From: Nocardioidaceae bacterium
Lineage (GTDB): Bacteria > Actinomycetota > Actinomycetes > Propionibacteriales > Nocardioidaceae
Assembly: GCA_017744365.1 (NCBI GenBank)
Contig: JAGIBL010000009.1
Location: forward strand, 62,001-126,000
Direction of reading: 5' to 3'
Length of the DNA stretch: 64,000 nt
Under the pieces are notes generated by a model. It saw nothing but the letters and a program-made list of their open reading frames with translations, was not told the DNA's origin and ran no database searches. The number at the start of each line of letters is the position of its first letter. Positions within the stretch are counted from its first letter, which is position 1. A program made the translations under genes and the position numbers. Shown here one piece after another: positions 52,006 to 58,829 of the stretch.

Positions 52006-53459
52006 AGCGGGATCCCGGCGGGGCGGCGGTGCCGCCACGGGAAGGCCCGCTCCAGCTGCCCGGCCAGCGCGAGCACGGTGCAGTCGTCGTTGTTGCCGCC
52101 GATGAGCTGGGTTCCCAGCGGCATCCCGTTGGTGTGCTCGACCAGCGGGACCGAGATCGCCGGCAGCCCCAGCACGTTGGCCATCACCGTCAGCGAGGCG
52201 GTCTCCTCGGCACGGCGCAGCGGCAGCCACGGGTCGGCGTCCTGGCCCTGCCAGAGCGCGCCCTCGCCCGGGCTGAGCACCGGGTTCGTCGGGGTGAGCA
52301 GGATGTCGACGTCGTCCCAGAGCGGGTACATCTCGCGCGCCTGCAGCTGGACGTCGGCGACCGCGCGCACGTAGGTGAGCGAGTCGGTCCGGCGGCTGGC
52401 CGCGCGCAGCGTCCGGTTCAGCGGCTCCACCCGGTCCTCGTCGACCACGTCGACGTCGGCGGACCCGGTCGCGTAGATGATCTCGAACTTCTCCTGGAAC
52501 CACTCCTGGTCCAGCCCGGGGATGTCCACCTCGACGACCTCGTGCCCCAGCGAGGCGACCAGCTCGGCGGCCTGCCGGCCCATCGCGGCGGCCGCCGGGT
52601 CGACCCGCTGCGGGAACGCCGGCCGGGTGCTGAACCCGATCCGGAGCCGGCCCGGGTCGCGCTGCGCGGCCGCGCGGTAGCTGGTCGGCGGGGCCGGGTG
52701 CCGGTACCAGCCGACCGGCTTCTCCGCGGCGAAGGCGTCCAGCGCGGCGGCGGTGTCCTCCACGGTCCGGGTGAGCACGCCCTCGGTGGCGTAGCCCTCC
52801 ATCCAGAGGGCGTCCCCGGGCACCAGGCCGCGGCTCGGCTTCATCCCGACCAGGCCGCAGAAGCTGGCCGGCTCGCGGATCGAGCCGGCGCCGTCGGAGC
52901 CGTGTGCGATGGGGAGCATCCCGGAGGCGACCGCGGCGGCCGCGCCTCCGCTGGAACCGCCCGGGCTGCGGTCGGTGTCCCACGGGCTGCGGGTCACCCC
53001 GTGCCGGGTGGACTCGGTCACCGAGACGGTGCCGAACTCCGGGGAGGTGGTGGAGCCGACGAAGACGAAGCCGGCGTTGCGCAGCGCGCGCACCGCGACC
53101 GCGTCGTTCGGCATCACCACCCGGCCGACGGCCTCCGAGGCACTGCACAGCTCCCAGCCCTGGACCGGGTGCAGGTCCTTGATCGCGGTCGGCACCCCGG
53201 CGAACGGGCCGAGCTCGTCGCCGTTCGCGACCGCGCGGTCGACGGCGTCGGCGGTGGCGAGGGCCTCCTCGGGACGGAGGGTGCACATCGCGTTCAGGGC
53301 CGGGTTGATCGCGTCGATGCGCTCGAGGCAGCGCTCGGTGACCTCGCGCGAGCTCACCTCCCCGGTCCGGATCGCCGCGGCCAGCTCGGTCGCGCTCGGC
53401 CAGCCGAGGTCGGTGGTGCCGATCGGGTCCGGCAGCGCGCGGTCGGGTGTGGTCGTCAT
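52002..53459 (-). CDS. Amidase (amidase-signature family)
   Basis: A 485-residue amidase-signature enzyme hydrolysing an amide to acid and amine or ammonia. The Ser-cisSer-Lys triad is visible: Lys in TAIKDLHPVQG, SPGGSSGGAAAAVASG, and the nucleophile in GSDGAGSIREPA. No signal peptide, so it acts on imported substrate. The ATG at 53459 overlaps the DppF-type stop (ATGA); a longer N-terminus is possible but lacks support. Its place directly after a peptide-type importer and before an acyl-CoA ligase suggests cleavage of an N-acyl compound. Confidence 0.9.
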   Translation of the reverse strand: MTTTPDRALPDPIGTTDLGWPSATELAAAIRTGEVSSREVTERCLERIDAINPALNAMCTLRPEEALATADAVDRAVANGDELGPFAGVPTAIKDLHPVQGWELCSASEAVGRVVMPNDAVAVRALRNAGFVFVGSTTSPEFGTVSVTESTRHGVTRSPWDTDRSPGGSSGGAAAAVASGMLPIAHGSDGAGSIREPASFCGLVGMKPSRGLVPGDALWMEGYATEGVLTRTVEDTAAALDAFAAEKPVGWYRHPAPPTSYRAAAQRDPGRLRIGFSTRPAFPQRVDPAAAAMGRQAAELVASLGHEVVEVDIPGLDQEWFQEKFEIIYATGSADVDVVDEDRVEPLNRTLRAASRRTDSLTYVRAVADVQLQAREMYPLWDDVDILLTPTNPVLSPGEGALWQGQDADPWLPLRRAEETASLTVMANVLGLPAISVPLVEHTNGMPLGTQLIGGNNDDCTVLALAGQLERAFPWRHRRPAGIPL

Positions 53460-54280
53460 GAGTGGGAGGCTCCTGGTTCTCTCGTCGGCTCTCGTCGGGT
53501 TCGGTGCCGGGGTTTCCACCCCGGTCGCGGCACGCTGGCACGCAGCAGCTGGGTGTACGGATGGCTCGGGCTGTCCAGGATCTCGGCCGTCGCCCCGCTC
53601 TCCACGATGGTGCCGTCCTTCATCACCACGACCCGGTCGGTGACCTGCCGGACGACGGCCAGGTCGTGGCTGATGAACAGGTAGCTGACGCCGGTCTGCT
53701 CCCGTACGTCGGCCAGGGTGTTGAGCACCTGGGCCTGGATGGAGACGTCGAGCGCGGCGACGGACTCGTCGAGGATGAGCACCTGCGGGTCGGCCGCCAG
53801 CGCGCGGGCGATCGCCACCCGCTGCCGCTGGCCGCCCGACAGGTTCTCCGGGCGGGAGCCGACCTGGCGCTCGTCGAGCCCGACCAGGTCGGCCAGCTCG
53901 CGCACCTGCCGGGCCACGTCCGCGGTCCGGGTCTCGGCGTGGTGCCGGAGGACCTCGGCGATGGCGGCACCGGCGGTCTGCCGTGGGTCCAGGCTCTGGT
54001 AGGGGTCCTGGAAGACCATCTGCACGTCCCGGCCGCGGCGGCGCCGCTCGCGGGCGGACCGGGCCGGCCGGGTCCGGTCGCTGCCGCAGGCCTCGACGGT
54101 GCCGGCGGTGATCGTCTCCAGTCCGACGATCATCCGGGCCACGGTGGTCTTCCCCGAGCCGGACTCGCCGACGATGCCGAGCGACTCCCCGGCCTCGAGC
54201 ACGAAGGAGACGTCGTCCACCACGGTGGTGCGACCGTAGGTCTTGGTCAGGCCGGCGGCCCGCAGGATCGGCTCAGGCAC
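53456..54280 (-). CDS. Dipeptide-type ABC transporter ATPase, DppF type
   Basis: A 274-residue ATPase with Walker A GESGSGKTT, signature LSGGQRQRV and Walker B VLILDESVAALD. The C-terminal cysteine-bearing extension is absent, as is common in shorter DppF/OppF-like proteins. It overlaps the DppD-type gene by 8 bases and belongs to the third dpp-type system. Confidence 0.92.
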   Translation of the reverse strand: MPEPILRAAGLTKTYGRTTVVDDVSFVLEAGESLGIVGESGSGKTTVARMIVGLETITAGTVEACGSDRTRPARSARERRRRGRDVQMVFQDPYQSLDPRQTAGAAIAEVLRHHAETRTADVARQVRELADLVGLDERQVGSRPENLSGGQRQRVAIARALAADPQVLILDESVAALDVSIQAQVLNTLADVREQTGVSYLFISHDLAVVRQVTDRVVVMKDGTIVESGATAEILDSPSHPYTQLLRASVPRPGWKPRHRTRREPTREPGASHS

Positions 54281-55253
54281 GGACCGGCCCCCGATCCAGC
54301 GCGCCGGCGTGGTGGCAGGCCACCACCCCGTGACCGTGCTCGTGCAGGGACGGCCGCTCCTCGCGGCAGCGGTCGGTGGCGAACGCGCACCGCGGCTCGA
54401 ACGGGCAGCCGCCGGCGACCTGGAAGGCCGCGATCGGCCGGCCCGGGGTGACCGGCAGCCGCGGGCTGGTCCCGGTGAGGCTGGGACGGGCCGCGGTGAG
54501 TGCCTGGGTATAGGGGTGCTCGGGGTGCTCGTGGAGCTCCTCGGCGGGCTGCACCTCGATCACCTCGCCGGCGTACATCACCGCGGTGCGGTCGCAGACC
54601 GCGGCGGCCAGGTCGAGGTCGTGGGTGATGAAGAGCAGCGCCAGCCCGAGGTCGCGACGCAGGTCGTCGATGATGGCCATCACGTCGGCCTGGGTGGTCA
54701 CGTCCAGCGCGGTGGTGGGCTCGTCGGCGAGCAGCAGCTCGGGCTCGACCAGCAGGGCGCTGGCGATCATCACCCGCTGCAGCAGCCCGCCGGAGAGCTC
54801 GTGCGGGTACTGCCGCAGCCGGCGCGCCGGGTCCGAGACGCCGACGTCGTCGAGCACCCGGAGCGCACGCGCCTCCGCCTCGCGCCGGGGCACCTTGCGG
54901 TTGAGCCGGAGCGCCTCGGTGAGGAAGTCCCCGATGCTGCGCACCGGGTTGATGTGCGCGCGCGGGTCCTGGAAGACCAGCGCCATCCGGGATCGGCTGG
55001 CCCGGCGTACGGCGGCCGAGCAGCCGGCCAGCTCGGTGCCGTCGAAGACGATGCTCCCGCCCACCCGGGCACCGCGGGGAAGCAGCCCGGCGATCGAGCG
55101 GACGGTCATCGACTTGCCCGAGCCGGACTCCCCGACCAGGCCCAGCGACTCCCCGGCGCCGATGGAGAACGTCACCTGGCGCAGGATCGGCCGCTCCCCG
55201 TCGTACGACGGAAGGCTGAGGTCCAGGCCGCGGACGTCGAGCAGAGCACTCAT
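54273..55253 (-). CDS. Dipeptide-type ABC transporter ATPase, DppD type
   Basis: A 326-residue ATPase: Walker [10 protein letters not shown], signature LSGGLLQRV, Walker B LLLADEPTTALD, and the C-terminal region GGCPFEPRCAFATDRC with three cysteines. It overlaps the permease stop (ATGA at 55250-55253). Confidence 0.92.
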   Translation of the reverse strand: MSALLDVRGLDLSLPSYDGERPILRQVTFSIGAGESLGLVGESGSGKSMTVRSIAGLLPRGARVGGSIVFDGTELAGCSAAVRRASRSRMALVFQDPRAHINPVRSIGDFLTEALRLNRKVPRREAEARALRVLDDVGVSDPARRLRQYPHELSGGLLQRVMIASALLVEPELLLADEPTTALDVTTQADVMAIIDDLRRDLGLALLFITHDLDLAAAVCDRTAVMYAGEVIEVQPAEELHEHPEHPYTQALTAARPSLTGTSPRLPVTPGRPIAAFQVAGGCPFEPRCAFATDRCREERPSLHEHGHGVVACHHAGALDRGPVRA

Positions 55254-56098
55254 GCGGCACCTCCGGGCACCATCTGCCGGGACCGCAGCCGCCGGGGCAC
55301 CCGACGCGGCCGCAGCCGGGCGGCGTCCACGCCGGCCAGCCGCTCGCCGAGCACGTTGACCGCGATCACCAGCAGCACCACGCAGGCACCGGCCGAGAGC
55401 GCCTCGGCGGGGTGGCCCTGGAGCACGCCGGACTGGCCGGTGCCGACCATGACGCCCCAGTCGGCGTTGGGGAACTGCACGCCGAGGCCGAAGAAGGACA
55501 GGATCGCCAGGTCGACCATGGCGTAGCCGAAGAACAGCGTCGCCTGCGCGGCGATCAGCGGGCTCAAGTTCGGCACCAGGTGCCGCCGGCAGATCGTGGT
55601 GGCGCGGAAGCCCTGGATCTCCAGTGCCTTGACGTAGGCCTTGCCGCGCTCGGTGATCGCGACGCTGCGCATCACCCGCGCGGTGTAGGGGACGTAGGCC
55701 ACCGAGAGCGCCAGCGCCGCGGTCCACAGACCGGGCCCGAAGACGGCGGTGACCAGCATCGCCAGCAGCAGGCCGGGGAAGGCGAACATGATCTCCAGCG
55801 TGGAGGAGACCAGCGCGTCGAACCAGCCCCCGGCCCAGGCGGCGACGAGGGCGACGAGCACGCCGACCAGCATGCTCACCGCGACCACCGCGAGCGGTCC
55901 CAGCAGCGAGCTGCGGGCGCCGGTGAGCAGCCGGGAGAGGATGTCGCGGCCCTGGGAGTCCAGGCCCAGCAGGTGGTCGGGCGACGGGCTGCCGAAGCTG
56001 CGGGCCAGGTCGGAGGCGTTCGGGTCGTACGGCGCCAGCCACGGGCCGACGATCGCCAGCACCAGGGCGAGGCCGACGACGACCTTGGCGGACCTCAT
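55250..56098 (-). CDS. ABC transporter permease, DppC type
   Basis: A 282-residue permease, about six spans, with GLDSQGRDILSRLLTGARSSLLG and the ATPase-contact loop YVKALEIQGFRATTICRRHLVPN. The first span begins almost at the N-terminus. It overlaps the DppB-type gene (ATGA). Confidence 0.92.
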   Translation of the reverse strand: MRSAKVVVGLALVLAIVGPWLAPYDPNASDLARSFGSPSPDHLLGLDSQGRDILSRLLTGARSSLLGPLAVVAVSMLVGVLVALVAAWAGGWFDALVSSTLEIMFAFPGLLLAMLVTAVFGPGLWTAALALSVAYVPYTARVMRSVAITERGKAYVKALEIQGFRATTICRRHLVPNLSPLIAAQATLFFGYAMVDLAILSFFGLGVQFPNADWGVMVGTGQSGVLQGHPAEALSAGACVVLLVIAVNVLGERLAGVDAARLRPRRVPRRLRSRQMVPGGAA

Positions 56099-57036
56099 CG
56101 CTGCCCCAGGGCGACCCGCGGGTCGATGAGCGCGACCACGACGTCGACGACGGTGTTGATCAGGATGAAGGCGACCACCATGACCAGGCAGATGCCCTGC
56201 ACCACGGCCAGGTCCTTGGACAGGGTGGCGTTGACCAGGTAGGCACCGAGGCCGTTGAGCCCGAAGGTGCGCTCGACGACCGCGGCCAGGGTGATCAGCG
56301 AGGCCACGGTGATGCCGGTCAGGGTCACGATCGGCGCGGCCGCGTTGCGCACCGCGTGCCGCCAGACGACCAGCGGGTAGCTGATCCCGCGGCTGATCGC
56401 GGTCTGCACGTGCTCGCGCTCGAGCTGCTCGCGCACCGCGGCCCGGGTCACCCGGGCCAGGCTCGCGGTGGCCGCCCCGGCCAGCGCGAACGCCGGCAGG
56501 GTCAGGTGCCGGACGCTGTCGAGGAAACCGCTGCCGGTGCCGAACGCCGGGAACCAGCCGAGACCGACCGCGAACACGGCGATGAGCACGATCGCTGCCA
56601 CGAACGGCGGCACCGCCACCATCGCCGAGGTGGTCACCACCACCGCGGAGTCGACCCGCCCGGGGCGCAGCGCCCCGAGCAGGCCGACCGCGAGGCCGAC
56701 GACGATGATGATCAGCGTGGCGTAGCCGACCAGGAACAGCGTGGTGCCGACGCGGGCGCCGATCAGGTCGGTGACGTCCTGGCGCAGCGTGATCGAGACG
56801 CCGAGGTCGCCGCGGAACGCGTGCCCGACCCAGGTCAGGTACTGCTCGAAGAACGGCGCGTCGAGGTGGTAGCGCTCGCGGAGCGCGGCCACGCTCTCCG
56901 GCGGCAGCGACCGGCCGGCGGCGAGCGCCGCGATCGGGTCGCCGGGCGCCAGCCGGATGCCCGAGAACACCACGAAGCTGGACACCGCGAGCGTGACCGC
57001 CAGCATCAGCAGCCGGCGGGACAGGTACTTCGTCAA
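56095..57036 (-). CDS. ABC transporter permease, DppB type
   Basis: A 313-residue permease: N-terminal span, RLAPGDPIAALAAGRSLPPE, and the ATPase-contact loop ending in RGISYPLVVWRHAVRN. It begins with TTG directly after the binding-protein stop (TAGTTG). I accept this start because GGAGGAG lies eight bases upstream. Confidence 0.9.
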   Translation of the reverse strand: MTKYLSRRLLMLAVTLAVSSFVVFSGIRLAPGDPIAALAAGRSLPPESVAALRERYHLDAPFFEQYLTWVGHAFRGDLGVSITLRQDVTDLIGARVGTTLFLVGYATLIIIVVGLAVGLLGALRPGRVDSAVVVTTSAMVAVPPFVAAIVLIAVFAVGLGWFPAFGTGSGFLDSVRHLTLPAFALAGAATASLARVTRAAVREQLEREHVQTAISRGISYPLVVWRHAVRNAAAPIVTLTGITVASLITLAAVVERTFGLNGLGAYLVNATLSKDLAVVQGICLVMVVAFILINTVVDVVVALIDPRVALGQR

Positions 57037-58683
57037 CTAGCCCACTCCTCCCAGGTCCAGGGCCCAGGGTGCGTAGTAGTGCTGTGAGGTCACGGTCGCA
57101 CCCGTCAGCTTCTTGTTCAGCGCCAGCACCGTGTCCGGTGCCACGATCGGGATCCAGGGCAGGTCCTTGGCCAGGATCGACTGGGCCTGCACGACCAGGT
57201 CGGCGCGCTTCTTCGAGTCTGCCTCGCCACGGGCCTGCTGGAGCAGCGTGACGACCTCCGGGTTGTCGTACTTGCCGTAGTCCTGCTCGGCGCCGGGCAC
57301 CGCGAAGGAGGAGTAGAGCCGGCCGGGGTCGGCCCAGGTCGGGAAGTTGGTGGTGAAGAACCCGTCCACCTTCGCGCGCACCTTCGGGTCCAGGAAGAAG
57401 CCGCTATAGGAGTCCGCGGAGAGCGAGTAGAGCTTGACCTTGAGGCCGATCTTCTCCGCGGCCGTCTTCATCGCGTTGGCCTCGGTGGCCAGCTTGTTGA
57501 TCTCGTTGCTCATCCCCAGGGTGAGCGTCTTGCCGGTGACGCCGGCTTCCTCGATCAGCTTCTTGGCGGCGGCGATGTCGGCCTTCGGGTCGGGCAGCGC
57601 GTTCCAGGCCTGCTCGAACACGTCGCGTTCGTAGCCCCAGGTGCCCGGGCTGCCGAGTGCGCGGGCGGGCGTCGCGGTGCCCTTGTAGAGCGCGCTGACG
57701 TAGGACTGCCGGTCGAAGGCCAGCGAGAGCGCCTGCCGGACCCGGACGTCCTCGAGCAGCCCGCGGGTGGTGTCGGCGACGATGAACGCGTCGATCGTGT
57801 ACGACTGGCCGCGGTAGATGTCGACGGTCCCGCCGGTGGTGACCTGGTCCAGCGTGCTGAGCGGCAGCTCGAGGTAGCTGCCGTCGACCTCACCGGTCTG
57901 CAGCGCCGAGGTCAGCGTGGCCTCGTCCGGGATCCCCTTGAAGTCGATCTTGTGCACCAGCGGCTTCGCCTCGCGGCCCCAGTAGGAGTCGTTGGCGACC
58001 ACCGAGAGCACGTCGCCGGTGCGCCAGGAGTCCAGCTTGTACGGACCGGTGCACATCTCCCCGCCCTTCGGGGTGCCGTAGTCCTTGCCCTTGGCCTCGA
58101 CGTAGGCCTTCTTCACCACCACTCCGGCCATGAACGAGAGCGCGTTCTGCAGCCAGTAGTCCGGCTCGGTCAGCTGGATCTCGACGGTGTGGTCGTCCTT
58201 CTTGGTCACCGTCTTGATCCGGTTGAGGACCGGTCCCCAGTAGCCGCCGAGCTTGGGGTCACGGTTGCGCTCGATGCTGAAGACCACGTCGTCGGCGGTC
58301 ATCGGGCTGCCGTCGGCGAAGGTGACGCCGTCCTTGAGCGCGATCTCCGCGGTGGTCGGGGACGGGAAGGTGATCCCGCTGGCGAGCCCGGGCACCACGG
58401 TGCCGTCGGGCTCCTGCTTGAACAGCGACTCGCACATCAGGCTGGTCACGGTCAGCTCGGGGTAGTCGCCGGCGGTGATCGGGTCGATCGAGGTCGGGTC
58501 GCGGTAGAGCGCCCAGGTGATCTCGTCGACCGGCTCGGTGCCGGCCTTCGTGGTGGTCACCAGGCTGCCGGCGGCGGGCGAGCCGCCCTTCGTGCCGCTG
58601 CTCGAGTCGGAGGAGCACGCGGCGACGGTCAGAGCCAGGACGACGGCCGCGGAGGTCGCGGCGATCGAGCGCGAGAGATTCAT
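57037..58683 (-). CDS. ABC transporter substrate-binding lipoprotein, family 5
   Basis: A 548-residue DppA/OppA-type binding protein leading the eight-gene operon. The lipoprotein signal ends VAAC (Cys23), followed by a Ser/Gly-rich linker. Family features: DGVTFADGSPMTADDVVFSIERN and a C-terminal KDLPWIPIVAPDTVLALN. Its upstream region carries the TetR-type motif and is shared with the divergent kinase/phospho-lyase gene, so its ligand is probably that enzyme's substrate or a conjugate of it. Confidence 0.92.
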   Translation of the reverse strand: MNLSRSIAATSAAVVLALTVAACSSDSSSGTKGGSPAAGSLVTTTKAGTEPVDEITWALYRDPTSIDPITAGDYPELTVTSLMCESLFKQEPDGTVVPGLASGITFPSPTTAEIALKDGVTFADGSPMTADDVVFSIERNRDPKLGGYWGPVLNRIKTVTKKDDHTVEIQLTEPDYWLQNALSFMAGVVVKKAYVEAKGKDYGTPKGGEMCTGPYKLDSWRTGDVLSVVANDSYWGREAKPLVHKIDFKGIPDEATLTSALQTGEVDGSYLELPLSTLDQVTTGGTVDIYRGQSYTIDAFIVADTTRGLLEDVRVRQALSLAFDRQSYVSALYKGTATPARALGSPGTWGYERDVFEQAWNALPDPKADIAAAKKLIEEAGVTGKTLTLGMSNEINKLATEANAMKTAAEKIGLKVKLYSLSADSYSGFFLDPKVRAKVDGFFTTNFPTWADPGRLYSSFAVPGAEQDYGKYDNPEVVTLLQQARGEADSKKRADLVVQAQSILAKDLPWIPIVAPDTVLALNKKLTGATVTSQHYYAPWALDLGGVG

Positions 58684-58723
58684 GCGTACCTGCTTCGGGC
58701 TACCGAGATGGACATTTAGTTAG

Positions 58724-58739
58724 TCGAACGATCGCTCAA
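58724..58739. promoter_or_regulatory. TetR-type operator motif, copy 4 of 8
   Basis: TCGAACGATCGCTCAA matches the 16-bp consensus at 14 positions, 41 bp upstream of the binding-protein start, in the divergent region with the kinase/phospho-lyase gene. Confidence 0.6.
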
Positions 58740-58787
58740 CGAACTAGGCTTGTCAACACCCGGAAGGATTTTGACGTGGAGCGTTTT

Positions 58788-58803
58788 TTGAGCGAACGTT
58801 TGA
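58788..58803. promoter_or_regulatory. TetR-type operator motif, copy 5 of 8 (reverse orientation)
   Basis: TTGAGCGAACGTTTGA; its complement TCAAACGTTCGCTCAA matches the consensus at 14 positions. It lies 26 bp upstream of the GTG at 58830, which supports that start over a GTG at 58776 that would place the site inside the gene. Confidence 0.6.
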
Positions 58804-58829
58804 CAAACATCGATACTCCAGGAGGTCCC

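Noticed and set aside
58776-58829. N-terminal extension of the kinase/phospho-lyase from a GTG at 58776
   Set aside because: No ribosome-binding site there and it would put an operator copy inside the gene; the GTG at 58830 has AGGAGG at the right distance.
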